The notes under the pieces: model-generated | What the model was told of the DNA's origin: nothing | Seen by the model: only the letters and a program-made list of their open reading frames with translations | The model's database searches: none | In this document: one piece after another, positions 52,578 through 61,904 of the stretch | Position numbering within the stretch: the stretch's first letter is position 1 | Layout of the letters: each line of letters begins with the position of its first letter | Source of the DNA: BMS3ABIN04 sp964553325 | GTDB lineage: Bacteria > Bacteroidota > Ignavibacteria > Ignavibacteriales > Melioribacteraceae | Direction: 5' to 3' | NCBI GenBank assembly: GCA_964553325.1 | Contig: CAZKKI010000082.1 | Location: 1 to 64,000 of the forward strand | Length of the DNA stretch: 64,000 nucleotides | Translations under genes and position numbers: made by a program

Positions 52578-53468
52578 TTAGCCCCGCGGATGGTAATCTT
52601 TATGAACTTGACTGACATAATCGCGGTTAACGTGCGTATAAATTTGCGTAGTGGAAATATCGACATGGCCTAACATTTCTTGAACGGCTCTTAAATCGGC
52701 TCCGCCTTCCAACAAATGCGTTGCAAACGAATGTCTGAATGTATGCGGGTGAACTTCTTTTTCTATATTAGCCATCTTAACATATTTACTTACAATTTTC
52801 CAAACAGACATTCGTGTAAGTTTTGTGGAACGTTTGCTTAAGAACAAATAGTTTTCGCTTTTTATATTCTTCATTAAAAGCGGACGTGATTCTTTTAAAT
52901 ATTTATCCAACCAAAACAATGCACTGCTGCCTACAGGCACAATTCTCTGTTTATTCCCTTTTCCGGTAACTCTAACAATTTCCTCGTTAAAATATACATC
53001 ATTAACTTTTAAATTAATTAATTCGGATACTCGCAATCCTGATGAATAAAGCATTTCCAACAATGCCCTGTCTCTTATTCCCAACACGTCGGAAATATCC
53101 GGTGCTTCCAAAATTCTTTCCACTTCCGCAAAAGAAAGTACCACCGGTAAAGCGCGCGAGGTTTGAGTCCGCACCGTTTTTTCAAACGGGTTTTCTTTTA
53201 AATAATTATTCCCATCCAGATAATCGAAAAAACCTTTTAGAGCCGACATATATCTGGCGGATGTGGAATTTTTCATTCCGATTTTTTTCTGATGTTCAAA
53301 AAACTTGGTAATCAACCCGATTGTAACTTGGCTAAAATCGTTAACGTGGAATTTTTTTATAAATTCAACGAATTTTTCAATATCTCTTTTGTAAGAATGA
53401 ATTGTGTTATCGGAACGGTTCCGTTCCAGTTTCAAATTGACGAGGTATTCTTGCACAAATTCTTTCAT
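52578..53468 (-). CDS. xerD: Tyrosine recombinase XerD
   Basis: Site-specific recombinase for chromosome dimer resolution, 296 residues. The SAM-like core-binding domain is FVQEYLVNLKLERNRSDNTIHSYKRDIEKFVEFI. The catalytic domain has the Arg in LYSSGLRVSELINLKVND, HPHTFRHSFATHLLEGGADLRAVQEMLGHVDISTTQIYTHV (HxxR, second His) and the Tyr nucleophile YTHV. Length, even conservation and a housekeeping operon argue for XerD rather than a phage integrase. It is coupled to the PgpH-type gene by TAATG. Confidence 0.93.
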   Translation of the reverse strand: MKEFVQEYLVNLKLERNRSDNTIHSYKRDIEKFVEFIKKFHVNDFSQVTIGLITKFFEHQKKIGMKNSTSARYMSALKGFFDYLDGNNYLKENPFEKTVRTQTSRALPVVLSFAEVERILEAPDISDVLGIRDRALLEMLYSSGLRVSELINLKVNDVYFNEEIVRVTGKGNKQRIVPVGSSALFWLDKYLKESRPLLMKNIKSENYLFLSKRSTKLTRMSVWKIVSKYVKMANIEKEVHPHTFRHSFATHLLEGGADLRAVQEMLGHVDISTTQIYTHVNRDYVSQVHKDYHPRG

Positions 53469-55678
53469 TACTCTTCGTTTCCGTTGTTATCGTTCTCCAA
53501 CTCGTCTTGTTTCGGATACCGTATTCTTTTATGATGCTGACTAATTAAAATTTTAACGAATATTTGTTTGATTTTTGAAATATCGGATATTGTAAGCGGC
53601 GAATCATCGAGTTGTCCGTCGTTTACTCGTGATTTTATAAGGTTGGTTACCATATTCTCGATTTTTTCTTCGTCCGCTTCGTCCATGGACCTTACGGCCG
53701 ATTCGCAAGCATCTGCAAGCATTAATAATGCCGTTTCTTTGGTGTTCGGTTTAGGACCGGGATACCGGAAATCATTTATATCAACGTTCTGTTCCCCGTA
53801 AAGTTCTTTCGCCTTTTCATAAAAAAACGTTACAACCATCGTTCCATGGTGCATCGGTATAAAATCGATTATTTCCTTAGGCAGTTTATGTTCTTCCGCC
53901 AATTTAATTCCGTTACGAACATGATCTATTATAATTCTCGCGCTTTCGCGGGGTTCCAATTTATCGTGAATATTTTCGTTGTGGGTTTGGTTTTCAATAA
54001 AAGCTTCGGGATTTAACGTTTTTCCGATATCATGATAATATGCACCGACTCTTGCAAGAATCGGATTAGCGCCGATTTCCTCTGCGGCGCTTTCCACCAT
54101 ATTGCCAATCGTCATTGAATGCGTAAAAGTGCCCGGTGTACTTTTAGCAAGTTCACGCAAGAGCGGACTGTTAAAATCCGTGAGCTCGAGCAACGTGATT
54201 TCAGTAGTAATTTTGAATATCCGTTCGAAAAATATTATTAGTCCGTAAGTAAGTGCAGGACTCATAAGAGCATTTGAAGCAGCAAATCCGCTTTGAATTA
54301 ATATTTGTTCCGCTGATGCGAACCTTTCCAATCCGAACGCAATAATTGCAACGAGGTAACCTACCAAAATGTAAAGGAAAGAGCGGAATATTTGACTTCT
54401 GTTTTTTATATCGCGTACCGTATAAGCCGAAAGTCCTCCGGCAAAAACATTCATTAATGTAAAAACATAATCATTGCCTCGTAATCCCCCGGCGATGAAT
54501 GCGGCAACAACGGTACCGTAAAAACCTACGCGGGAATCAAAAATAATTGTAAGCAACATTGAAGCCACCGGAATAAGCACCAACAACTCAACCGGCGCCT
54601 TTACGTTCATTTGATAAATAAGATAAGTAAGGAAACTAATAAATAAAAGAATTATCGAAATAATTAAAATTTTAGAGTTATCGTTGTAAATCTTTTTCCG
54701 GAATAAGAATATATAAATGCTAAACAATCCTAAAATTATTACAATGTGCAAAAATTTACCGATAGCTTGAAAATAACCGAGTCCGGCATCTTTCTGTTCG
54801 CCTTTTGCTATTCGGTAAGAATCTATTTTCAATTTTATTTCGGGGGTAATACGGTCGTGCTTGGCAACTATTCGTTCGTTTTCCTCAACAATCCCGATAT
54901 TTCGGGAAACTTTGTCTTGTGCAATTTTCTTTGCTTGCTCCGTAAGTGATTCGCTATAAATTAAATTGGGCGTGAGGAAATGCAGCAGATACTCGTAAAC
55001 GGCATTGGCAAGTTCTTCGTCCTTTGCAAATTGTTTGTTTACCTCCGCTTTTAACAATTGTCTTATCGTTTCCAAATCATAGTATCGAGTTTTTGGTATT
55101 ACCTTTTCAAATTTTCCCTCACGAACCGCTATGCTGTCTTTTTTGATATCCGAATAATTTCTGTCCAAAAACTTATGTGCGTAAATTTTACTTAATATTT
55201 TAACGGAATTGTTTAAGACGTTGTTAAGGGATTTATTGAAATTAATGGATAAAACATTTTCGTATTTGCGAATAAGTTTGAATTTTTCATAAGAAGTCTT
55301 GCTTAAAAACGTTTTGGTATTTCCCAAGTCGGTATTTGCCGATAAATCGCCGTCGATTATTTTTTTTAAATATTGATTGTAAGATTTTAATGAATCTATG
55401 CTTTTAAGTTCTATATTTTTATCAAAGACAAAAACGGGGGGAACTCTTTCCGCCGCTTGAATCAATTCCCTTTTGTAAGTTTCCGGGTCTTTTAATATTT
55501 CGAAAGGCATGGAAGCGATTAAATCTTCTTGTGTCCAAATAGAACCGACCGTCACTTCCGATTCGAGTGACTCACCGCGTGGAAACATCAATACAATCAG
55601 AATAATTGTGACAAGCACAATCAAAAATTTGATTTTGGGATCGGTTTTGAATTTATATTTTGTGTTTTCCGAAAGCAT
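53468..55678 (-). CDS. 7TM-HD phosphodiesterase, PgpH/YqfF type
   Basis: Protein of 736 residues. TM1 (about 18-34) precedes a ~250-residue extracytoplasmic domain (7TMR-HDED), then seven TM helices (about 305-485), and a cytoplasmic HD domain. The HD motif is STPGTFTHSMTIGNMVESAAEEIGANPILARVGAYYHDIGKTLNPEAFIENQ, followed by IIDHVRNGIKLAEEHKLPKEIIDFIPMHHGTMVVTFFYEKA. Homologous PgpH degrades cyclic di-AMP, linking envelope signals to turgor and cell wall. That activity is likely but not shown here. It shares one base with each neighbour's junction (TAATG), so it is translated in line with the HAD and xerD genes. Confidence 0.92.
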   Translation of the reverse strand: MLSENTKYKFKTDPKIKFLIVLVTIILIVLMFPRGESLESEVTVGSIWTQEDLIASMPFEILKDPETYKRELIQAAERVPPVFVFDKNIELKSIDSLKSYNQYLKKIIDGDLSANTDLGNTKTFLSKTSYEKFKLIRKYENVLSINFNKSLNNVLNNSVKILSKIYAHKFLDRNYSDIKKDSIAVREGKFEKVIPKTRYYDLETIRQLLKAEVNKQFAKDEELANAVYEYLLHFLTPNLIYSESLTEQAKKIAQDKVSRNIGIVEENERIVAKHDRITPEIKLKIDSYRIAKGEQKDAGLGYFQAIGKFLHIVIILGLFSIYIFLFRKKIYNDNSKILIISIILLFISFLTYLIYQMNVKAPVELLVLIPVASMLLTIIFDSRVGFYGTVVAAFIAGGLRGNDYVFTLMNVFAGGLSAYTVRDIKNRSQIFRSFLYILVGYLVAIIAFGLERFASAEQILIQSGFAASNALMSPALTYGLIIFFERIFKITTEITLLELTDFNSPLLRELAKSTPGTFTHSMTIGNMVESAAEEIGANPILARVGAYYHDIGKTLNPEAFIENQTHNENIHDKLEPRESARIIIDHVRNGIKLAEEHKLPKEIIDFIPMHHGTMVVTFFYEKAKELYGEQNVDINDFRYPGPKPNTKETALLMLADACESAVRSMDEADEEKIENMVTNLIKSRVNDGQLDDSPLTISDISKIKQIFVKILISQHHKRIRYPKQDELENDNNGNEE

Positions 55679-56523
55679 TAATTTTTCTTTGCCTTTAAAA
55701 CCATTTCCAAAAATTCCGCCGCACCACCTTCATCGTTAGTGCGTGTTGTAATAAAATCAGCTAATTCTTTAATTTCATCTACAGCGTTTGCAACGGCTAC
55801 TTTCAATGCTTTTGTCTCGAACAAAGATCTATCGTTATACCAATCGCCCATAATTGCGGTTCTTTTCATCTTTACTTTTAAGTACTTTGCCAATCTTTTT
55901 AATCCTTTGCCCTTCGAGTTCCCATGATTTCTTATTTCCAAATAATAAACATTATCGTGATGATGAGATTTATAAAACGATGTAGCCAACCCGAAACTGT
56001 ACGGGAATTGCATTTGTTTATAAAAAGTTTTCATTATTTTTTTATTTTCGCCGCTTACAACAATTTCGAGCGTATGACGCAGATAATTAGCATAACTGTT
56101 TACTTCCTGGTATTTGGCGTCAACTTTTTCTATTAATTGCGGAATTAGCGAATTCGAATCGGTATAATAAATTGCGTCTCCGTGACATAGAGCAATTTTA
56201 ACGAGTAGTTCGTTAGCCAGATTCAAGGCTTTTAATACATATTTTTCTTTTACATATGATTCATGGATAATTTTTCCTTCGGGATAACTTTTAATAAGGG
56301 AACCGTCCAACGAAATTAACGGAGTAGTTAATTTTAAGCGCGCTGCATGCTTTATAATAGCGCTGTGCAAACGTCCCGATGCAAACGAAAATTTCATACC
56401 CGTTTTTTTCAATTCGTTAACAAGTTCAACCGTTTCGTCCGTTATTTTGTTTCTATTATTTAACAAAGTACCGTCTAAATCAAAAACAATAAGTTCGAGC
56501 TTTTTGAGTAAATTTTTATCCAT
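55678..56523 (-). CDS. Cof-type HAD-IIB phosphatase
   Basis: Cytoplasmic HAD hydrolase of 281 residues. Motif I is LIVFDLDGTLLNNRNKITDETVELVNELKKTGMKFSFASGRLH (DxDxT and motif II Ser). The IIB cap domain spans about 85-190. The C-terminus has GNSKGKGLKRLAKYLKV (motif III Lys) and IMGDWYNDRSLFETKALKVAVANAVDEIKELADFITTRTNDEGGAAEFL (motif IV and the classic Cof end). Substrates of this family are sugar phosphates or nucleotides, not predictable here. It is the first gene of the minus-strand run down to 45797. Confidence 0.88.
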   Translation of the reverse strand: MDKNLLKKLELIVFDLDGTLLNNRNKITDETVELVNELKKTGMKFSFASGRLHSAIIKHAARLKLTTPLISLDGSLIKSYPEGKIIHESYVKEKYVLKALNLANELLVKIALCHGDAIYYTDSNSLIPQLIEKVDAKYQEVNSYANYLRHTLEIVVSGENKKIMKTFYKQMQFPYSFGLATSFYKSHHHDNVYYLEIRNHGNSKGKGLKRLAKYLKVKMKRTAIMGDWYNDRSLFETKALKVAVANAVDEIKELADFITTRTNDEGGAAEFLEMVLKAKKN

Positions 56524-56619
56524 AAGTTTTTCGGAAAAGTGAACAAGAAAAAAATTTATCCTACAAAATAATGAATTCGTCCGAATAGTTTACAGTCAAA
56601 CGGGATTTTATTTTCGCTA

Positions 56620-58065
56620 TTAAATTCTGTTCTTTTTAAATGCCAATCTGCTTATAAAAGAACCTACGAAAATAGTTCCCATAACACCTACGAAAGTAAA
56701 CCAAGTCCAACCGACCAGTTGAAGGGAAATAACGGTAATCATAAGAAAAATCCCCGACGTAAATCCGGCCAAGGCATCTTCTTGTATGGCATTTTTAACA
56801 AAGAGTCCGAGCATAAAAGTACCCAAAAGACCTCCGTAAGTAAACGATGCGATACTTAAAGCCAACTCCACAACCGTTTGGGATGTATTCATAAAAAATA
56901 TTGCCATTGAAATAAGAAGAACAGTCCAAATTACGGTAACAAGTCTGGAAATTCTCAACTCTAATTTTTCATTATTGTTTTTCATGAAAGGTTTGTACAA
57001 ATCGAGCATGGTGGAAGAACTGAGAGAACTGATAGAACCGGCTAAAGTTGACATAGCCGCGGCGAATAAACCGGCTACAATTATACCGGAAAACGGACTC
57101 GGCAAATGTTCGATAATAAATTTAGGGAAAATTTCATCGGCGCGTAAATCCATCTCACCGTAAAATGCGTATAAAGCAACTCCGATGAAGAGAAAAATTG
57201 CGAATTGGAAAATAACCAACACACCGCTTCCGATAATCGCCTTTTGAGCCGATCTGAGGTTTTTAGTAGTTAATAATCTTTGAACGATTAACTGGTCGGT
57301 TCCGTGAGAAGCCATTGAAAGGAATGCGCCCCCCAGAACACCGCCCAGCAAAGTGTAAGGTTGTTTGAAAAATTCACTGAATCCGCCTTCGAAACCTAGG
57401 TTGAAAACGGTGAGTTTTTGTGCAATTTTATCGGAACTTAAAATTGTATCCATTCCGTTTGGCAAAAATTGAGTAAGCAAAAAATATCCGGCAATAATTG
57501 CACCGCCCAAATAAATAAACATCAAAAGTACGTCGACCCAAATAACGCCTCTAACTCCGCCGGTATAAGTATAAACTAACGTGAAAACCGCAATAATTAC
57601 AATTGCAAGAGGATAACTGATATCGAGCATTAATTTTAAAGGTATTGCCGTTGCGAAAAGTCGTACGCCGTCGGCCGCCGTTCGTGTAAACAGAAAAATT
57701 ATGGAAGCGAAAGATCTTGTTTTAACTCCGAATCTTCTTTCCAAAAATTCGTATGCGGTACTTAAATCACCGCGAAAATACGCCGGCAGGAAAAAAGTTG
57801 CAATAATAATTCTGCCGATTAAATAACCGAATGTAACTTGCAAAAAGTTAAAATTGGTCAGATAAGCCAAGCCCGGTATGGAAATAAAAGTGAGCGTGCT
57901 TGTTTCGGCGGCTACAATGGAAAAGCATACCGCCCACCAAGGAACGGATTTAGCGCCGAGGAAATAATCTTTGGCCGATTTTTGTTTTCCACCGGAAAGG
58001 ATTCCCAAAAGCGCAGTTCCAATAAGAAAAAGAGCGATAACTACATAATCGAATGTTCTATCCAC
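56620..58065 (-). CDS. Sodium:solute symporter (SSS family)
   Basis: Inner-membrane symporter of 481 residues with about 13 TM helices. Typical SSS blocks are KSAKDYFLGAKSVPWWAVCFSIVAAETSTLTFISIPGLAYLTNFNFLQ, EFLERRFGVKTRSFASIIFL, YTYTGGVRGVIWVDVLLMFIYLGGAIIAGYFLL, and GIIVAGLFAAAMSTLAGSISSLSSSTMLDLYKPF, where the Ser-rich stretch contributes to sodium site 2. The solute (sugar, amino acid, nucleoside or similar) is unknown. The start is GTG at 58065, nine bases after the STAS stop. It is the last gene of the rsmB-ligA run. Confidence 0.92.
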   Translation of the reverse strand: MDRTFDYVVIALFLIGTALLGILSGGKQKSAKDYFLGAKSVPWWAVCFSIVAAETSTLTFISIPGLAYLTNFNFLQVTFGYLIGRIIIATFFLPAYFRGDLSTAYEFLERRFGVKTRSFASIIFLFTRTAADGVRLFATAIPLKLMLDISYPLAIVIIAVFTLVYTYTGGVRGVIWVDVLLMFIYLGGAIIAGYFLLTQFLPNGMDTILSSDKIAQKLTVFNLGFEGGFSEFFKQPYTLLGGVLGGAFLSMASHGTDQLIVQRLLTTKNLRSAQKAIIGSGVLVIFQFAIFLFIGVALYAFYGEMDLRADEIFPKFIIEHLPSPFSGIIVAGLFAAAMSTLAGSISSLSSSTMLDLYKPFMKNNNEKLELRISRLVTVIWTVLLISMAIFFMNTSQTVVELALSIASFTYGGLLGTFMLGLFVKNAIQEDALAGFTSGIFLMITVISLQLVGWTWFTFVGVMGTIFVGSFISRLAFKKNRI

Positions 58066-58074
58066 AATATAACC

Positions 58075-58434
58075 CTATAGTTCTTTTAATTCATTAATTG
58101 CTTCTTTCACCGTATTTGTTACGGGTAAAACTCTATCGAGTTGAGATATTTCTATTAATGCTTTTACGCTTTTTGTCGGAGAGGCAATTCTAATATGACC
58201 GTCTCTGGTTTGTAATATACGAAACGCCAATAAAATTGCACTAAGACCCGAACTATCGCAATATTCTACTTCCGAAAGATCAAAAATCAACTTGTTAATA
58301 TCGTCGGCGGTAAGAAGGATTGTAAGTTCCCCTTTAACCAAACCGGCTATTTGTGCGTCGAAATCTTTTTCCAACAGTTTGAAAATAGCAATATCATTTT
58401 CTTTTCTCAACTCAAAATTTACAGTCTCTTTCAT
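58075..58434 (-). CDS. STAS-domain anti-sigma-factor antagonist-like protein
   Basis: Small 119-residue cytoplasmic protein made of one STAS domain. The phosphorylation loop FDLSEVEYCDSSGLSAILLAFRIL carries Ser61 at the site phosphorylated in SpoIIAA-like proteins. In a partner-switch system a kinase/anti-sigma partner would modify it, but none is encoded near. It lies between the GT-B half-domain gene and the symporter gene. Which pathway it controls (sigma factor, symporter, other) cannot be judged. Confidence 0.87.
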   Translation of the reverse strand: MKETVNFELRKENDIAIFKLLEKDFDAQIAGLVKGELTILLTADDINKLIFDLSEVEYCDSSGLSAILLAFRILQTRDGHIRIASPTKSVKALIEISQLDRVLPVTNTVKEAINELKEL

Positions 58435-58452
58435 ATTCCCCGCATTTATTAA

Positions 58453-58986
58453 TTATTGAAACATCTTTAACGAATTTAACAAATTTCTATATGTAATTTC
58501 GGAATTGATTTTTTTATTTACAAGTTGAACATTATAATGCGCATTAATGCTTTTCCTCGAAAAGCCTATCCGGTATTTTGCTTGTACCAAATGAGCTACG
58601 GCAATAAAAAATAAATTTTCCGTACGGTTCAAATCTACAACAACATCAAAATACAAATCTTTTAAAGAATTTATAAGCGATTTGCTTGGTAAACCCAGTT
58701 TGTTAACATCATTAACGCCATAGCCGATAAATTTATATTTCCGTGAATCTATAATTAAGTTTATCGCGTATTCAGGTAAAAACAAACTCACTTCTTTTTT
58801 ATGAATTTGAAAGTATTTTACAACATCGAATGCATGTTTAAAATCCTTATCGTTGCCGGGTAAAAGGAAAAGAAATTTGTTGGCGTCTTCCAAAAAGCTG
58901 TTAAACAACTGTTTATTGTAGATATCCGAGAGATATTTTTTTTCAAATATTATTTTAGCAAGATTTTTTTTCGCTTCTTGAATCAT
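58453..58986 (-). CDS. Half GT-B (heptosyltransferase/DUF6913-like) protein of unknown function
   Basis: Protein of 177 residues. It looks like a single Rossmann half of a family 9 glycosyltransferase: FLFLLPGNDKDFKHAFDVVKYFQIHKKEVSLFLPEYA, then LYFDVVVDLNRTENLFFIAVAHLVQAKYRIGFSR, with the 'D-DLN ... a-yriGfs' core of such domains. A small Bacteroidota family (DUF6913) has the same shape and size. There is no second nucleotide-binding half, so it is unlikely to be a working glycosyltransferase by itself. It follows ligA by two bases. The similarity is from memory of motifs and is not certain. Confidence 0.55.
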   Translation of the reverse strand: MIQEAKKNLAKIIFEKKYLSDIYNKQLFNSFLEDANKFLFLLPGNDKDFKHAFDVVKYFQIHKKEVSLFLPEYAINLIIDSRKYKFIGYGVNDVNKLGLPSKSLINSLKDLYFDVVVDLNRTENLFFIAVAHLVQAKYRIGFSRKSINAHYNVQLVNKKINSEITYRNLLNSLKMFQ

Positions 58987-58988
58987 CT

Positions 58989-61019
58989 TTATTTTTCACC
59001 TTTTTCCAGTAAACGTAAAAATTCCTCTTCGTTTATAATTTTAACTCCCAATTCTTGTGCTTTTCTGAATTTTGAACCCGGGTTTTCGCCCGCAATGACA
59101 AAATCAGTTTTTTTGCTCACGCTTGAACTTACTTTTCCTCCCAAACTTAAAATTTTATTTTTAGCTTCTTCTCTTGTCATGCTTTCAAGTGAACCGGTTA
59201 AAACAAATGTTTTACCATCTAAAATTTGTGGTTCGGCTTCCGAAACCGAAGCTTCAAAGTTCAATCCGGCTTCCTTTAAACGGTGAATAACCTTTTGATT
59301 TTCCGGATTTTCAAAAAAAGCACGGATACTTTTACTCATCTGAGGTCCAACATCGTAAATTGCTTCCAATTCTTCTTCCGTGGCTTTCATCAAATTTTCC
59401 ATTGTTCCGAAGTGAGCTGCAAGTTTGCGGGCTGCACCCGCACCAACATATCTTATACCCAAAGCATAAAGTAGTCTTTCCAACGGTTGACTTTTGCTCT
59501 TTTCGATGGCGGAAAGTATATTGTTTACGCTTTTGTCGCCCAATCCTTCTATATTCACCAATTCATTATAATGATTTTTAAGGTTATAAATATCATCTAC
59601 CGATTTTAGCAAACCTAAATCGACTAACAAATCGACAAGAGCCTCACCCAATCCTTCTATGTCCATTGCACCGCGACTTACAAAATGTTTTATTCTTCCT
59701 TTTATTTGTGCCGGACAGTTGGTATTTTGGCAATAAATAGCAACCTCATCCGGCGGCCGGTATAATTTCGATCCGCAAACCGGGCATTCAGTAGGAATTT
59801 CCACTTCCTTTGAGTCTCGAGGACGTTCCGCTAAAACAACGGCTACAACTTTCGGAATTACGTCTCCGCCTTTTTCGATTATTACCGTGTCACCTTCGCG
59901 TATATCTTTTCTTCTTATTTCATCAATGTTGTGAAGAGTGGCCCGACTAATGGTTGACCCGGCAAGAAATACCGGTTCCAATTCCGCCACCGGTGTTAAC
60001 GCTCCCGTTCTGCCAACTTGCCAAACTATTTTCCTTACTTTTGTTGTGGCTTGTTTAGCTTTGAATTTATAAGCAACCGCCCAGCGTGGAGATTTTGCAA
60101 TGTTACCGAGTATCTTTTGTTGTTCAATGGAATTTACTTTTACTACCACTCCGTCAATTTCGTAAGGTAAATCGTCTCTTTTATTTTCCCATTCTTTACA
60201 GTATTCAAGAACTTCGTTTATATTTTTGCAAAGTTTGAAGTGCGGATTTACCTTGAAACCTAATTCTTTCAATGTAATCAGATTTTCGTACTGAGTTTCA
60301 ATTATTTCCTCTTCCAAAAGCAAATAATAAACGAAAATATCGAGAGGACGTTCCGCAACTAATTTGGGGTCTTGTAATTTCAAAGTACCTGCAGCCGAAT
60401 TTCTCGGGTTTGCAAAAAGTTTTTCACCGTTTTTTTCTCTTTCTTCATTTAATTTTTTAAAAGCATCGAGCTCCATAAAAATTTCACCGCGCACTTCAAA
60501 ATCGGTAAATCCTTTCCGACGTAACTTTTCTTCGTCGACTTTTAATGGAATCGATTTTATTGTTTTAACGTTGTTCGTAACCTCTTCGCCAGTAAAACCG
60601 TCTCCACGTGTTGCAGCTTTAAAAAAAATCCCGTTTTTATAAATAATACTTACGGACACACCGTCTATTTTAAGTTCCGTTACATATTCCACTTTTGCAT
60701 TTCCCGGAAGATTTTCTTTCACCCTTCTATCGAAATCGTATAATTCTTCCTCGTTGTAAGTGTTAGATAAGCTCAACATCGGTACGCGATGTTTTACCGG
60801 CGGGAATTCTTTCGTTAAATCGGAACCGACTCTTTGTGTGGGCGAATCCGGTGTAACCAAATGCGGATTTTCTTTTTCAAGTCTTTCCAGTTCTTTATAA
60901 AGCTGATCGTATTCGTAATCGCTAACCAAACTTTCCGAAAGCACATAATAATGATAATCGTACTTTCTAATTTTCTCTCTCAGTTCCCGTATTCTTTTTT
61001 CTACCGAACCGTTATTCAT
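58989..61019 (-). CDS. ligA: NAD-dependent DNA ligase
   Basis: Seals nicks in replication and repair using NAD. The Ia domain (KIRKYDYHYYVLSESLVSDYEYDQLYKEL) is present. The adenylation site is Lys117 in ELKIDGVSVSI. RGDGFTGEEVTNNVKTI and NPRNSAAGTLKLQD follow. The OB domain is next, then the zinc finger CPVCGSKLYRPPDEVAIYCQNTNCPAQ, the helix-hairpin-helix set (MDIEGLGEALVDLLVD...YVGAGAARKLAAHFG) and a BRCT domain (FVLTGSLESMTREEAKNKILSLGGKVSSSVSKKTDFVIAGENPGSKF). The 676 residues are full length. The start overlaps the RodZ-like gene by 8 bp. Confidence 0.98.
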   Translation of the reverse strand: MNNGSVEKRIRELREKIRKYDYHYYVLSESLVSDYEYDQLYKELERLEKENPHLVTPDSPTQRVGSDLTKEFPPVKHRVPMLSLSNTYNEEELYDFDRRVKENLPGNAKVEYVTELKIDGVSVSIIYKNGIFFKAATRGDGFTGEEVTNNVKTIKSIPLKVDEEKLRRKGFTDFEVRGEIFMELDAFKKLNEEREKNGEKLFANPRNSAAGTLKLQDPKLVAERPLDIFVYYLLLEEEIIETQYENLITLKELGFKVNPHFKLCKNINEVLEYCKEWENKRDDLPYEIDGVVVKVNSIEQQKILGNIAKSPRWAVAYKFKAKQATTKVRKIVWQVGRTGALTPVAELEPVFLAGSTISRATLHNIDEIRRKDIREGDTVIIEKGGDVIPKVVAVVLAERPRDSKEVEIPTECPVCGSKLYRPPDEVAIYCQNTNCPAQIKGRIKHFVSRGAMDIEGLGEALVDLLVDLGLLKSVDDIYNLKNHYNELVNIEGLGDKSVNNILSAIEKSKSQPLERLLYALGIRYVGAGAARKLAAHFGTMENLMKATEEELEAIYDVGPQMSKSIRAFFENPENQKVIHRLKEAGLNFEASVSEAEPQILDGKTFVLTGSLESMTREEAKNKILSLGGKVSSSVSKKTDFVIAGENPGSKFRKAQELGVKIINEEEFLRLLEKGEK

Positions 61020-61893
61020 TTTTCTTCTTTTTACTGATCCTTAAATATTTCACTCCATCTTTGTCTATGTATAAATTCCTTACCCTTCCTTTTCTTCCGG
61101 TAAACGACAGAGTACTGTCGTTAAGAAATAAATTCACGCCACCCGAATTACCGGCTAAAACGGTGAAATATTTATCGGCTCCGAAACTTTTTCTTACTCC
61201 GGGATAAATTAAAAATTCACCTTGCAATTTTCCATCAGCGGTTACCCTTACCCAAGAAGTGTCCGTACCTTCTATAACCAATGTTAAAGCACCTAATACT
61301 TCGGAAGGAGCTTTTACAACGGATTGTTTTTTTTCTTCTTTCACTGGAGTTTTCCTTCCGGTACTTTCAACCGGTTTTTCTTCCGTCCGATTTTTTATGA
61401 CTTCTTTATACGGCGTTTCCTTAATTATTTCTTTTGGGGGTTCGGGTTTAAAAACGAAATACGCCAGAATCAAAACTGTAACACCAAGTAGGGTAAAAAT
61501 TACTTTTTTATTAGCGGAAAAAATATCGTTTTTTATTCCTTCGTCGGTCTCCGCATTCAGACCGAATGAAGTTTCTTCAAACACTTTCGGTTGACTTTCT
61601 TCTTCTTCGTTTATGTTTTCCGTGTCTTGTTGATGTTCAAGTTTGTTTTCTTTAATCGCAATAAATTCCTCTACAATTTCGTCGGGATTTAATTCGATTG
61701 CATCCGCGTACTCTTTTAACAAAGCCTTCATATAAACTTCGGGCATAATATCGAAATTGCCTTCTTCTATGGCTTGCAAATATTTCAAATCGTTTCTTGT
61801 AATTTCGAAAATCCGTTCAAGTGAAATGTTTTTTGATTCCCTGATTGCTTTTAGCTTTTCGCCGAATTCTTTTAATTGTTCTTTTTGATCCAT
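61012..61893 (-). CDS. RodZ-like cytoskeletal/HTH membrane protein
   Basis: Bitopic membrane protein of 293 residues. The N-terminus is a Cro-like HTH_25 domain (FGEKLKAIRESKNISLERIFEITRNDLKYLQAIEEGNFDIMPEVYMKALLKEYADAIELNPDEIVEEF). An acidic linker and one TM (about 133-150, VIFTLLGVTVLILAYFVF) follow. A charged periplasmic linker leads to a DUF4115-type domain (TLVIEGTDTSWVRVTADGKLQGEFLIYPGVRKSF). This is the RodZ layout, which links MreB to the wall machinery. It ends in a basic stretch that overlaps ligA by 8 bp. It follows rsmB by 11 bases. Confidence 0.88.
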   Translation of the reverse strand: MDQKEQLKEFGEKLKAIRESKNISLERIFEITRNDLKYLQAIEEGNFDIMPEVYMKALLKEYADAIELNPDEIVEEFIAIKENKLEHQQDTENINEEEESQPKVFEETSFGLNAETDEGIKNDIFSANKKVIFTLLGVTVLILAYFVFKPEPPKEIIKETPYKEVIKNRTEEKPVESTGRKTPVKEEKKQSVVKAPSEVLGALTLVIEGTDTSWVRVTADGKLQGEFLIYPGVRKSFGADKYFTVLAGNSGGVNLFLNDSTLSFTGRKGRVRNLYIDKDGVKYLRISKKKKNE

Positions 61894-61904
61894 ATTTATG
61901 TCGA

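Noticed and set aside
52578..53468. Phage or integron integrase
   Set aside because: XerD-like length and motifs in a housekeeping operon, with no attachment site or mobile genes nearby.
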